A stretch of 64,000 nucleotides of DNA, taken from assembly GCF_039523555.1 (NCBI RefSeq), contig NZ_BAAAFN010000004.1:124001-188000 (forward strand), in the 5' to 3' direction. Source of the stretch: Castellaniella daejeonensis (lineage in GTDB: Bacteria > Pseudomonadota > Gammaproteobacteria > Burkholderiales > Burkholderiaceae_B). A program made the position numbers and the translations under genes. Shown in pieces: positions 35,360-43,622 of the stretch. Below the pieces are notes generated by a model. That model did no database searches and was not told where the DNA came from. It was given only the letters and a program-made list of their open reading frames with translations. The stretch's first letter is position 1. Each line of letters opens with the position of its first letter.

Positions 35360-35989
35360 ATGACTGCCAACCGCTATCAAGCCACCGGCCCGCAGGCCGA
35401 ATGCCAGCCCGGATCGAACGATCAGGTGCTGCGAAACCGGCAAGGCATCACCGATCCGGACGTGATGGACGACCTGGAAACGCGATTGCTGCTGCGGCTC
35501 TACGAGCGAGTGATGCGGGAGCAGTTTCCCAATCGGCGGCTGGACGTGGCCGACCTGATGGGGTGGCACCATCAGTGGCTGGGCAATCTGTACGACTGGG
35601 CCGGGCATCCGCGATCGGTGAACATGAGCAAGGACGGCTTTCATTTTGCCGCCGCCCTGCAGATTCCCCGGCTACTGGACGAGTTCGAGCAGAAATACCT
35701 GCACCGCTATACGCCGTGCCACGACCTGGACCGCGAATCGCTGGCCGATGCCATTGCCGTCTGCCACGTCGAACTGATCCTGATCCACCCGTTTCGTGAA
35801 GGCAACGGGCGTGTATCACGCCTTCTGGCGGACGTGATGGCCGTGCAGGCAGGGCATGGGCCGCTGGACTACAGCCGGTGGGATGCGGACAAGGCCGCGT
35901 ATTTCACCGCGATACAGCACGGTGTGAGCAGGGATTATGAATCCATGCGTGGGTTGGTCAGCGTTGCGCTGGCTGGGCAGAGCGGCTGA
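35360..35989 (+). CDS. Fic/DOC-family AMP transferase (class I-like)
   Basis: A 209-residue stand-alone Fic domain. The motif HPFREGNGRVSR at 143-154 has the catalytic histidine and ATP-binding arginines intact. The N-terminal segment NRQGITDPDVMDDLETRLLL is typical of VbhT/Fic toxins that lack their own inhibitory helix. A small gene on the opposite strand, overlapping its last 32 bases, looks like a VbhA-type antitoxin. The ATG at 35360 follows fghA by 41 bases. Targets of the family include DNA gyrase and topoisomerase IV; that is family knowledge, not seen here. Confidence 0.87.
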   Translation: MTANRYQATGPQAECQPGSNDQVLRNRQGITDPDVMDDLETRLLLRLYERVMREQFPNRRLDVADLMGWHHQWLGNLYDWAGHPRSVNMSKDGFHFAAALQIPRLLDEFEQKYLHRYTPCHDLDRESLADAIAVCHVELILIHPFREGNGRVSRLLADVMAVQAGHGPLDYSRWDADKAAYFTAIQHGVSRDYESMRGLVSVALAGQSG

Positions 35990-36170
35990 GCACCGCCAGT
36001 GAAACCTGGGGAAGATGGCTATCCCCGTTGCGCAGTTTTGCTTCGATATCAGCGATGCGTTGTCCTGTTTCGATGGCCGTGGAACTGGCCACGGCACGCA
36101 AGATGGCTTCCTGGCTTGGAGGTTGATGCATGCGCTGATTTGACATGAAAATGCCTGATTTAGAAGTCAT
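35958..36170 (-). CDS. Possible VbhA/FicA-like antitoxin, convergent to fic
   Basis: A 70-residue protein. Residues 22-48 (EAILRAVASSTAIETGQ, then ADIEAKLRNGD) resemble the antitoxin helix that clamps class I Fic toxins, whose motif is (S/T)xxxE(G/N). Here it reads STAIET, with Thr in place of Gly/Asn. The gene is convergent with fic and overlaps its end by 32 bases, unlike the usual antitoxin-first operon. An alternative start MSNQRMHQPP lies about eight codons in. The antitoxin assignment is inference from a weak pattern plus position. Confidence 0.45.
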   Translation of the reverse strand: MTSKSGIFMSNQRMHQPPSQEAILRAVASSTAIETGQRIADIEAKLRNGDSHLPQVSLAVLSRSAQPAQR

Positions 36171-36237
36171 ATTCCATTTTACCGCCTGCGCCCGGGCGAA
36201 GCCATCCTGTTGTGGTGCCCATCCTACGTTGTCCGCG

Positions 36238-37068
36238 CTATGAATCGCTGGAGCCGAGCAGGCGGGCCATGTCCGCGTAGCTGACCGCGTCTTCCCCGAA
36301 CGTGAACGTGCCGCGTTCCGCCATCTCGCGGCCGGCGCGCAGGAAAGCGCCGAATGCCGCGCGGCCGAGCGCGCTGCCCACGCTGATGCGCTTGACGCCC
36401 ATGCCGGATAGATCGTCCACGGTGAAATTCATGCCGGGCGAACCCATCAGCACGTTCACCGGCCGATCCACCGAACTCACCACGGCCCGGATTTCTTCTT
36501 GCGTGCGCAGCCCTGGCGCGTAGAGCACGTCGGCGCCCGCCTCCTGGTACGCCTGCAGGCGGCGGATCGTGTCTTTCAGGTCGGCACGCCCATGCAGGTG
36601 GTTTTCCGCACGCGCCGTCAGCGTGAAGGGGTAGGGCAGCGCCCGCACTGCCTGGACCGCAACCGTCACGCGGTCCACCGCCTCGGACAGGTCGAAGATC
36701 GGGTCGTCCGCCCGGCCCGTGGCGTCTTCGATGGAGGCGCCCACCGCCCCCGCCTGCGCCGTCAGCCTGTAGGTCTCCGCAATGCCTTCCAGCGTGTCGG
36801 CATAGCCGCTTTCCATGTCCGCGCTGACGGGCAGGTCCGTGGCCTCGGCCAGCTCTTTTACATGCGCCAGCATCTGATCCCGGTCGACCTGGTAGTCGGA
36901 CAGGCCCCGGGTGTAGGCGTAGCCCGCGCTGGTGGTCGCCAGGGCCTGGAAACCCATGCCCACCAGCAGTTTCGCCGTGCCGATATCCCAGGGGTTGGGG
37001 ATGATGAAGGCGCGGGGGGCGTGGTGGAGGGAATGGAAGAGGTGGGCTTTTTGGGGCAGGGTGGGCAT
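36238..37068 (-). CDS. Isocitrate lyase / PEP mutase family carbon-carbon lyase
   Basis: A 276-residue TIM-barrel enzyme of the PEP mutase/isocitrate lyase superfamily. It shows PNPWDIGTAKLLVGMGFQALATTSAG at the start (split: core PNPWDIGTAK), the metal-binding SADMESGYAD, and VGASIEDATGRADD. Members include methylisocitrate lyase, oxaloacetate decarboxylase and carboxyphosphonoenolpyruvate mutase. The short length and IEDATG loop suggest the oxaloacetate-decarboxylase-like branch. The substrate is unknown. It stands between the second fic gene and a VOC protein without operon links. Confidence 0.82.
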   Translation of the reverse strand: MPTLPQKAHLFHSLHHAPRAFIIPNPWDIGTAKLLVGMGFQALATTSAGYAYTRGLSDYQVDRDQMLAHVKELAEATDLPVSADMESGYADTLEGIAETYRLTAQAGAVGASIEDATGRADDPIFDLSEAVDRVTVAVQAVRALPYPFTLTARAENHLHGRADLKDTIRRLQAYQEAGADVLYAPGLRTQEEIRAVVSSVDRPVNVLMGSPGMNFTVDDLSGMGVKRISVGSALGRAAFGAFLRAGREMAERGTFTFGEDAVSYADMARLLGSSDS

Positions 37069-37182
37069 TGGCGATGAGGTAGGGGCGAAAGAGTTTTAAT
37101 TATGGCTTGGTGTAGGGAGGGTGTCAGGCCTTTAATCAAGTCAAACCTAATGCAATCCTCCCTCCAGCAGCCATTACCCTTC

Positions 37183-37602
37183 TCACTCCACCACCAACCC
37201 CGGATTCCAAACCACTTCCCACAGGTGCCCGTCCGGGTCCTGGAAATACCCCGCATATCCGCCCCAGAACGTCTCCTGCGCCGCCTTCACGATCACGGCC
37301 CCCGCCGCAGCGGCCTGCGCCATCACCGCATCCACCTCATCACGCGACGCCACGTTATGCCCCAGGCTGAATGTCGTGGCACTGGCCGGCCCTGGCGGCA
37401 AGCCTGAATCCTTCGCCAGGCTCTCGCGCGGCCACACGGCCAGCTTCAATCCCGGTTGCAGATCAAAAAAAGCGACCGCGCCGTGTTCGAATTCTTTACC
37501 GATGATGCCTTCGGTCGCCAATCCCAGGCCGTCCCGGTAGAACCGGAGCGAACGTTCCAGGTCATCGACCCCCAGGGTGATGACTGTGATGCGTGGTTTC
37601 AT
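37183..37602 (-). CDS. VOC-family (glyoxalase-like) protein
   Basis: A 139-residue vicinal-oxygen-chelate protein. It begins MKPRITVITLGVDDLERSLRF and ends YFQDPDGHLWEVVWNPGL, the two halves of the paired beta-alpha-beta-beta-beta module. Such proteins act as dioxygenases, isomerases or antibiotic-binding proteins, so function cannot be narrowed. The ATG at 37602 lies 41 bases inside the 3' end of ampD; the overlap suggests one transcript. Confidence 0.82.
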   Translation of the reverse strand: MKPRITVITLGVDDLERSLRFYRDGLGLATEGIIGKEFEHGAVAFFDLQPGLKLAVWPRESLAKDSGLPPGPASATTFSLGHNVASRDEVDAVMAQAAAAGAVIVKAAQETFWGGYAGYFQDPDGHLWEVVWNPGLVVE

Positions 37603-38182
37603 GGCCGCCTGCTCCCTGTTCGAATCGTTTCCAATCAAACGATGCGCCGGGGTCCGTCTTCCGTCCCGGCGCGATATGCTCGTGCCCCCGAACCGCCCGG
37701 ATCGGGTGCCGGGCGCGGATTGCCGCCGCCAGGACGGCCAGCCGCGCATATTGCGCGTCCGTATAGGCCAGCGTGTCCGTGCCTTCCAGTTCGATGCCGA
37801 TGGAAAAATCGTTGCAGCGCTCACGGCCTTCAAACACCGAGACGCCCGCATGCCAGGCGCGCAGCACCGTGGGCACGAATTGCACGATAGTGCCGTCGCG
37901 GCGGATCAGGAAATGGGCAGAGACCCGCATGTCGCGGATGTTCTCGAACCAGGGGTGGGATGCGATGTCCAGGCGGTTCTGGAAGAAATCGATGATGGCG
38001 TCGCCTGTGAAGACGCCGGGTGGCAGGCTGATGTTGTGGATCACCAGCAGGTAGGGATCTTCGTCGCCGGGCCGCGCGTCGTGATTGGGAGAAGGGCGGC
38101 GCAGGATGCCGGGGGCACCGGCCAGCCAGCCGTCCGTCCCGATGGACAAGAGCTGGCCTGGCTCGGGCTCGGCCGCCCGCAT
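37562..38182 (-). CDS. ampD: 1,6-anhydro-N-acetylmuramyl-L-alanine amidase AmpD
   Basis: A 206-residue zinc amidase that removes peptide from anhydromuropeptides during cell-wall recycling. Zinc ligands are visible in LLVIHNISLPPG (His), AWHAGVS (His) and GRKTDPGASFDW (Asp), and the fold continues through NDFSIGIELEG. The 1-base junction with the next gene (38183) places it in the transcript of the PP0621-like and ccsA-like genes. Loss of AmpD is known to raise AmpC beta-lactamase in many bacteria. No ampE is present beside it. Confidence 0.94.
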   Translation of the reverse strand: MRAAEPEPGQLLSIGTDGWLAGAPGILRRPSPNHDARPGDEDPYLLVIHNISLPPGVFTGDAIIDFFQNRLDIASHPWFENIRDMRVSAHFLIRRDGTIVQFVPTVLRAWHAGVSVFEGRERCNDFSIGIELEGTDTLAYTDAQYARLAVLAAAIRARHPIRAVRGHEHIAPGRKTDPGASFDWKRFEQGAGGHETTHHSHHPGGR

Positions 38183-38431
38183 TTATTTTCCCAGGCCCAG
38201 CCGGGCGTGCTCGGGGCTGCACCAGGTCTTGCCCTGGCTCTGGTAGGCCTCGGACCGGGGCAGGTAGATGCGGCAGTGGGCGCAGCGCACCATGGTTTCG
38301 GATGCGGCCTTGGCGTCGTCGGCCTGCCGGCGTGCGGCGGCCTGGCGTGCCTGGGCCTTCTGGTGGCTCAGGATGCGGGAAACGAACAGGACGGCCAGGA
38401 TGATGATCGTCCAGAGCAGGAATTTACCCAA
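38183..38431 (-). CDS. PP0621-family small protein with membrane helix and zinc-like cysteines
   Basis: An 82-residue protein starting MGKFLLWTIIILAVLFVSRIL, a single N-terminal membrane helix. A short cytoplasmic region follows with VRCAHCRIYLPRSEA and WCSPEHARLG, four Cys/His positions that could bind zinc. This matches the conserved PP0621 family of betaproteobacteria and pseudomonads. It overlaps the ccsA-like gene by eight bases and touches ampD, so it is the middle gene of a three-gene run. Function unknown. Confidence 0.82.
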   Translation of the reverse strand: MGKFLLWTIIILAVLFVSRILSHQKAQARQAAARRQADDAKAASETMVRCAHCRIYLPRSEAYQSQGKTWCSPEHARLGLGK

Positions 38432-39278
38432 GTGTGCCTCGTTGCAGGATGACTTCCAGGACGAACCGGCTGCCCGTGTAGGACAGCAGCAGGAAGGCGA
38501 AGCCGGCCAGCGTCCAGCGCAGGGCGATGCGGCCGCGCCAGCCCTGGATGTGGCGCCCTGCCAGCAGGACGCCGAATGTGGCCCAGGACAGCAGGGTGAA
38601 GACGGTCTTGTGGTCCATGGGCAGGGCGTGGCCGCCCAGGCGCAGGGACACGACGATGCCGGTCAGGACGGTCAGCGTGAGCACGCCGAAGCCGATCCAG
38701 ATCAGGCGGAACAGCAGCTGTTCGAGCGTGAGCAGCGGCGGCATGGCGCCCATGGCGCGGCTGATCGCGCCCTGCTGGCCGGCGGATTCGATGGGCCGGT
38801 GCAGGTGGCGGTCCAGCACGGTCATCAGCATGGCGTGCAGGGCGGCCACGGTGATCAGGCCGTAGGCGGTCATGGCGATCAGCAGGTGCACGCGCAGCCA
38901 GTCGTTGCTGGCGTGGGGCACCAGGTAGCCGTGGGGGAACACGGCGGCCAGCAGGCTGACGACGGCGGCGGCAGGCAGCAGCAGGAGCAGCACGCTGTCC
39001 AGGCGCAGCAGGAAGTTTTCCACCCAGAATACGATCATGCCCAGCCACATGGCGGTGGACAGGGCCAGCGCCCAGCTCAGGTGCAGGCCGCTGGGCACGA
39101 TGACGGCGGCGGCCAGGCCGATGCCGTGCAGGGCGATGGCGCCCAGCAGGCAGGTGCGGCCAATGGTGCCGGTGGGGCGGACATCATCGCTTGCCCGCGC
39201 GATGGGGCGCCACAGGGCGATGCCCAGTACGGCGTAGGCCAGCGCGGCGAGCAAGTGAAATACAATGCTGACTGACAT
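38424..39278 (-). CDS. CcsA/HemX-like cytochrome c assembly family protein
   Basis: A 284-residue membrane protein with about eight helices. A conserved loop reads WVENFLLRLDSVLL and another TVFTLLSWATFGVLLAGRHIQGWRG, with histidines suited to haem contact. It belongs to the short CcsA/YpjD subgroup that is commonly found next to ffh and may help haem handling for c-type cytochromes. The ATG at 39278 begins MSVSIVFHLLAAL. It is divergent from ffh across 95 bases. Confidence 0.87.
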   Translation of the reverse strand: MSVSIVFHLLAALAYAVLGIALWRPIARASDDVRPTGTIGRTCLLGAIALHGIGLAAAVIVPSGLHLSWALALSTAMWLGMIVFWVENFLLRLDSVLLLLLPAAAVVSLLAAVFPHGYLVPHASNDWLRVHLLIAMTAYGLITVAALHAMLMTVLDRHLHRPIESAGQQGAISRAMGAMPPLLTLEQLLFRLIWIGFGVLTLTVLTGIVVSLRLGGHALPMDHKTVFTLLSWATFGVLLAGRHIQGWRGRIALRWTLAGFAFLLLSYTGSRFVLEVILQRGTLG

Positions 39279-39373
39279 AGTCCTATCGGTGTCCGGCGCG
39301 CAGGGCCGCGCCCCCAAAAGCATCCATTTTATGCGCAGGCCGACGGATCAACCAGTTTTACGGATACGGCATC

Positions 39374-40789
39374 ATGCTCGATAACCTGACATCCCGCCTG
39401 TCGCGCGTGGTCAAGACCATGCGCGGCGAGGCCCGCCTGACCGAAGCCAACACCCAGGAAATGCTGCGCGAAGTGCGCCTGGCGTTGCTGGAGGCCGATG
39501 TGGCGCTGCCGGTGGTGCGCGATTTCGTGGCGCGGGTGAAGGAATCCGCCCTGGGCCAGGAAGTCGTCGGCAGCCTGAACCCGGGCCAGGCGCTGGTCGG
39601 GGTGGTGCACAAGGAACTGACCGCCCTGATGGGCGGCGACCTGGGCGACGAGGCGGGCGAGCTGTCCCTGGCCACCCAGCCGCCGGCCGTGATCCTGATG
39701 GCCGGCCTGCAGGGCGCGGGCAAGACCACCACCACCGGCAAGCTGGCCAAGTGGCTGTCCGAAGGCAACCACGTCCAGCATGGCCGCAAGACCGGCCGCA
39801 AAAAGGTCCTGGTGGTCAGCGCCGACGTGTATCGTCCGGCGGCCATCGACCAGTTGAAGACCGTGGCGGCGCAGGTGGGGGTCGATTTCCTGCCGACCGA
39901 GCCCACGCAGAAGCCGCAGGACATCGCCCGCGACGCCCTGGACCACGCACGGCGCCACCACTACGACGTGCTGATCGTGGATACGGCGGGGCGCCTGGGC
40001 ATCGACCAGGCGATGATGGACGAGATCCGTGCCCTGCACGGTCTGCTTGCGCCGATCGAGACGCTGTTCGTAGTGGACGCCATGCAGGGCCAGGACGCGG
40101 TCAACGTGGCACGCGCCTTCTCCGAGGCGCTGCCGCTGACCGGCGTGGTCATGACCAAGCTCGACGGCGATGCGCGCGGCGGCGCGGCGCTGTCGGTGCG
40201 CCAGATCACCGGCAGGCCGCTGAAGTTCGTCGGCGTGTCCGAAAAGCTCGACGGGCTGGAGCCTTTCCATCCGGAACGCATGGCCCAGCGCATCCTGGGC
40301 ATGGGCGATATCGTGTCGCTAGTCGAGCAGGCCCAGAAGAACATCGACATCGCCGAGGCGCAGAAGCTCGCCGCGCGCATGAAATCGGGCGACCGCTTCG
40401 ACCTGAACGATTTTCGCGACCAGCTGCAGCAGGTGAAGAAGCTCGGCGACATGGGCTCGCTGCTGGAAAAGCTGCCGGCGCAGTTCGCGCAGGCGGCCGC
40501 GCAGGTGCAGGGCGGTCAGGCGGAAAAGCAGCTTGCCCGCACCGAAGGCATCCTGAATTCCATGACGCCGCTGGAACGCGCCAAGCCCGAGCTGATCAAG
40601 GCCTCGCGCAAGCGCCGCATCGCCGCGGGTTCGGGCGTCCCGGTGCAGGAAGTCAACCGCCTGCTCAAGCAGTTCGAGCAGATGCAGGGCATGATGAAGC
40701 AGATGAAAAAAGGCGGCATGGCCAAGATGATGCGCGCCATGGGCGGCCTGAAGGGCCTGGGTGGATTCGGCCGGGGCGGATTCCGCTGA
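39374..40789 (+). CDS. ffh: Signal recognition particle protein Ffh
   Basis: A 471-residue SRP54 GTPase that carries nascent membrane proteins to FtsY and the translocon. GTPase motifs are GLQGAGKTTTTGKLA, DTAGRLGID and TKLDGDARGGA. The C-terminal M domain is methionine-rich (QMQGMMKQMKKGGMAKMMRAM) and binds 4.5S RNA. It starts MLDNLTSRLSRVVKTM. No 4.5S RNA gene was seen. It is divergent from the ccsA-like gene, a common order. Confidence 0.97.
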   Translation: MLDNLTSRLSRVVKTMRGEARLTEANTQEMLREVRLALLEADVALPVVRDFVARVKESALGQEVVGSLNPGQALVGVVHKELTALMGGDLGDEAGELSLATQPPAVILMAGLQGAGKTTTTGKLAKWLSEGNHVQHGRKTGRKKVLVVSADVYRPAAIDQLKTVAAQVGVDFLPTEPTQKPQDIARDALDHARRHHYDVLIVDTAGRLGIDQAMMDEIRALHGLLAPIETLFVVDAMQGQDAVNVARAFSEALPLTGVVMTKLDGDARGGAALSVRQITGRPLKFVGVSEKLDGLEPFHPERMAQRILGMGDIVSLVEQAQKNIDIAEAQKLAARMKSGDRFDLNDFRDQLQQVKKLGDMGSLLEKLPAQFAQAAAQVQGGQAEKQLARTEGILNSMTPLERAKPELIKASRKRRIAAGSGVPVQEVNRLLKQFEQMQGMMKQMKKGGMAKMMRAMGGLKGLGGFGRGGFR

Positions 40790-40880
40790 TCCGGGTTTTC
40801 CGGGCCGCTTGCGCGGCCAGCTCGCTGCGCAGTTGTCGGGTCAGGTAGGCAATGACTTCGGGTGGCCTTGCGTGGTGCGC

Positions 40881-41087
40881 CTAGCCCCCGCCCACCGCGA
40901 CCACGATTTCGATGCGGTCGCCTTCGGCCAGCGGGGCCTGGGCATGCTGGCTGCGGGGCACGATGTCGCCGTTGCGTTCCACGGCGATGCGCTTGCCCTC
41001 GTAGCCCAGCCGGATCACCAGGTCGTGCACGGTGCGCACGTCGTCCAGGGCGGTCTCTGTGCCGTTCAGCAGGATGTTCAGGCTCAT
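40881..41087 (-). CDS. thiS: Sulfur carrier protein ThiS
   Basis: A 68-residue ubiquitin-fold protein ending in Gly-Gly-Gly (VAVGGG), whose C-terminal glycine is adenylated by ThiF and thiocarboxylated for thiazole synthesis. The N-terminus MSLNILLNGTETALDDV is typical. It lies 13 bases after pip on the same strand; no thiG or TPP riboswitch is adjacent, so it may be transcribed from the pip/trmB unit. Confidence 0.88.
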   Translation of the reverse strand: MSLNILLNGTETALDDVRTVHDLVIRLGYEGKRIAVERNGDIVPRSQHAQAPLAEGDRIEIVVAVGGG

Positions 41088-41100
41088 GGCGTCGGTCTCC

Positions 41101-42039
41101 TCAATCGCCGGCGTAGCGGTCGGTGGCGGCCAGCAGCTGCGTCAGGATGCCGGGTTCGTCGAATGCATGGCCGGCGTCCGGGACGATGTGGAATTCCGCC
41201 CGGGGCCAGGCGCGGTGCAGGTCCCAGGCCGATTTCATCGGCGTGCAGGCGTCGTACCGGCCCTGCACGATCACGCCGGGGATGTTGGCCAGCCGGTGCG
41301 CGTCGCGCAGCAGCTGGCCTTCTTCCATGAAGCCCCGGTTCACGAAGTAGTGGTTCTCGATGCGGGCGAAGGCCAGCGCCGCCTGGTCGGCGGCATGCGC
41401 CTGGTGGTGCGCCGGATTGGGCAGCAGGCTGATGGTGTGGCTTTCCCATTGGGTCCAGGCGTGTGCCGCCTGCAGCTGCGCGTGGGGATCGTCTCCGGTC
41501 AGGCGGCGGCGGTAGGCGGCCATCAGGTCGTCGCGCTCGGATTCGGGAATCGGGGCCAGGTAGCCTTCCCACAGGTCGGGAAACAGCCAGGACGCGCCTT
41601 CCTGGTAGAACCAGTGCAGTTCCGCCTGGCGCAGCAGGAAGATGCCGCGCACGATCAGGGCGTGCACGCGGTCGGGATGGGTTTCGGCGTAGGCCAGCGC
41701 CAGCGTCGAACCCCAGGAGCCGCCGAACACCACCATCTGGTCGGCATGCAGGACTTCGGTGCGCAGGCGTTCGATGTCGGCGACCAGGTCCCAGGTCGTG
41801 TTGTGCTCGATGTCGGCCGATGGTGTGGAACGGCCGCAGCCGCGCTGGTCGAACAGCAGGATGTTGTAGCGCTCGGGGTCGAACAGGCGGCGATGGGCGG
41901 GCGAGCAGCCTGCGCCGGGGCCGCCGTGCAGGAACACCACCGGCCGCCCCTGGGGGTTGCCGCACAATTCCCAGTAGACGCGATGGCCGTGGCCGGCGTC
42001 CATGAAGCCTTGTGCGTAGGGTTCGATCTCGGGGTACAT
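41101..42039 (-). CDS. pip: Proline iminopeptidase
   Basis: A 312-residue alpha/beta-hydrolase that removes N-terminal proline. The oxyanion motif is FLHGGPGAGCSP, DQRGCGRSTP is the Pip signature, and the nucleophile elbow GGSWGSTLALAYA carries the catalytic serine. The acid and histidine are in QGRYDACTP and DAGHAFDE. The ATG at 42039 overlaps the trmB stop by one base (TGATG), so a longer frame upstream inside trmB is rejected. Confidence 0.95.
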   Translation of the reverse strand: MYPEIEPYAQGFMDAGHGHRVYWELCGNPQGRPVVFLHGGPGAGCSPAHRRLFDPERYNILLFDQRGCGRSTPSADIEHNTTWDLVADIERLRTEVLHADQMVVFGGSWGSTLALAYAETHPDRVHALIVRGIFLLRQAELHWFYQEGASWLFPDLWEGYLAPIPESERDDLMAAYRRRLTGDDPHAQLQAAHAWTQWESHTISLLPNPAHHQAHAADQAALAFARIENHYFVNRGFMEEGQLLRDAHRLANIPGVIVQGRYDACTPMKSAWDLHRAWPRAEFHIVPDAGHAFDEPGILTQLLAATDRYAGD

Positions 42040-42845
42040 CAGGTAGCCTCCGGTGCGGGCGCGGCATCCGGGGTGGCGCGCCGCGTGAAGATCAGGTCCC
42101 AGACCCCGTGGCCCAGGCGCAGGCCGCGGTTCTCGAATTTGGTCAGCGGACGGTAGTCGGGGCGCGGCGCGAAACCTTCGCAGGTATTCTGCAGCGATGG
42201 CTCGGCCGACAGGACTTCCAGCATCTGCTGGGCGTAGTGTTCCCAATCGGTGGCGCAGTGCAGGTAGGCGCCCGGCGCCATGCGGCTGCAGAGCAGCTCG
42301 ATGAAAGGGGGCTGGATCAGGCGGCGCTTGTGGTGGCGCTTTTTCGGCCAGGGATCGGGGAAATAGATGTGCACGCCGGCCAGCGATCCGGGGGCGATCA
42401 TGTCGCGCAGCACCTCGACCGCGTCATGCTGGATGATGCGGATGTTGTCCAGCCCGTTTTCATGGATGCGCTTGAGCAACGCGCCCACGCCGGCGTTGAA
42501 GACCTCGACTCCCAGGAAATTGTCGCCGGGCCGGGCCTGGGCGATTTTCTGGGTGGTCTCGCCCATGCCGAAGCCGATTTCCAGGATCACCGGTGCAGGC
42601 CGGCCGAAGGCGGCTGCCAGGTCGATGGGTTTGTCCTGGTAGCGGATCGACCAGCGCGGCAGCCATTCGGCGATTGCCTGTTCCTGGCTGGGCGTGATGT
42701 GGGCGCGGCGATGGACGAAGCTGCGGATGTGCGTGCTGCCCGATGGGGTCTGGGCCGTCACGATGGGCGGTGGGGATTTGGGCAGGTTCAAAATGCTGAT
42801 AAAATGTCGGGCTGCAAGGGACTTGGTGAATCTCGATTTTACCAA
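42039..42845 (-). CDS. trmB: tRNA (guanine-N7-)-methyltransferase
   Basis: A methyltransferase that makes m7G46 in tRNA. The SAM motif is VILEIGFGMGETT, and HIYFPDPWPKKRHHKRRL is the family's TrmB signature. The 268-residue version starts at a TTG at 42845 with AAGGA four bases upstream. A TTG at 42791 (ILNLPKS) is an alternative and would shorten it by 18 residues. It is coupled to pip. Its start is only 31 bases from the tRNA-Gly gene, so the integrated element sits immediately behind this housekeeping unit. Confidence 0.92.
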   Translation of the reverse strand: MVKSRFTKSLAARHFISILNLPKSPPPIVTAQTPSGSTHIRSFVHRRAHITPSQEQAIAEWLPRWSIRYQDKPIDLAAAFGRPAPVILEIGFGMGETTQKIAQARPGDNFLGVEVFNAGVGALLKRIHENGLDNIRIIQHDAVEVLRDMIAPGSLAGVHIYFPDPWPKKRHHKRRLIQPPFIELLCSRMAPGAYLHCATDWEHYAQQMLEVLSAEPSLQNTCEGFAPRPDYRPLTKFENRGLRLGHGVWDLIFTRRATPDAAPAPEAT

Positions 42846-42876
42846 TGAATCCTTGCCGTCATCGACCTTCCTCGGT

Positions 42877-42950
42877 GCGGGTGTAGTTCAATGGTAGAAC
42901 GGCGGCTTCCCAAGCCTCAAGCGTGGGTTCGATTCCCATCACCCGCTCCA
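42877..42950 (+). tRNA. tRNA-Gly (anticodon CCC)
   Basis: A 74-nt cloverleaf including encoded CCA. Acceptor GCGGGTG pairs fully with CACCCGC. The D arm is GTTC/GAAC, the anticodon loop TTCCCAA gives CCC at 42909-42911, and the T arm is GTGGG/CCCAT around TTCGATT. The anticodon stem GCGGC/GCCTC has one C-T mismatch. The 3' half is the well-known integration target of ICEclc-type elements, and an integrase fragment begins 240 bases downstream. Confidence 0.95.
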
Positions 42951-43189
42951 CTTCAACTTTCCATGGTGTTCCAAGGACGTCCATGGAGTGTTGTAAGTCA
43001 TTGTCACGGTTCGGTTTTTCCAGAGAATCCGTTCCAGTGACGTCCAGCGAGATCCACTGACAGCCGGTCAAAACCGGTACATCAAGTGGTACATCTCAAT
43101 GCGGAGCTTCCCGATTCCGCATTGTTGCTGGGGGAGCCGGGGCTCGATGGGAAACATGGCACTCAACTCGCTTTCAAGGAGTTGGGATC
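42951..43189. other. Attachment-proximal noncoding region
   Basis: No gene. It holds repeated GGTACATC words (near 43077-43083 and 43092-43100) and a direct run GTTCCAAGGACGTCCATGG / GTTCCAGTGACGTCCAG, as commonly seen next to ICE attachment sites where integrase and excision factors bind. The attL core should be the 3' end of the tRNA gene. I saw no second copy of that end in the window. Confidence 0.5.
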
Positions 43190-43622
43190 ATGCTTTCGGA
43201 CCTCACGGTTCGCCAAGCCAAGGCGACCGGCAAACCCTACACCCTGGCCGACACAGACGGCCTTTCCCTCTTTGTTTCAGCCACCGGTGCAAAGGCGTGG
43301 CACTTCCGCTTCTCGTGGGGCGGCAAGCGCGACCGCATGTCCTTCGGCACGTATCCGGCGCTCTCTCTGAAGGACGCCCGTGCGCTTCGCGATGAAGCCC
43401 GCTCGCTGCTCGCCAAGGGCGTCAATCCCCATAGCGAACGCAAGCGCAAGCGGCACGCGATCGTCCTGGCCGGCGAGCACACCTTCATGGCCGTCTACGA
43501 GCAATGGCTGACCCATCGCCGGCTCTCGCTGGAGGAAGGACGGCAGACCAGCTTGGAACAGATCGGGCGTGTCTTCAAGAAAGATGTGTTCCCCTCGCTG
43601 CGGCACCTGACCATCTACGAGA
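43190..43622 (+). pseudogene. P4/ICEclc-type tyrosine integrase, N-terminal remnant
   Basis: Begins MLSDLTVRQAKATGKPYTL and shows the DUF4102 arm-binding domain (LADTDGLSLFVSATGAKAWH, YPALSLKDARALRDEA). Part of the core-binding region follows, up to RHLTIYEI at 43622. The tyrosine-recombinase catalytic domain (R-H-R-Y) is absent. From here the sequence is the reverse strand of an ICE transfer gene. The remaining frame to 43720 is antisense noise. The protein cannot catalyse recombination, so the element is fixed unless helped by another integrase. Confidence 0.9.
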
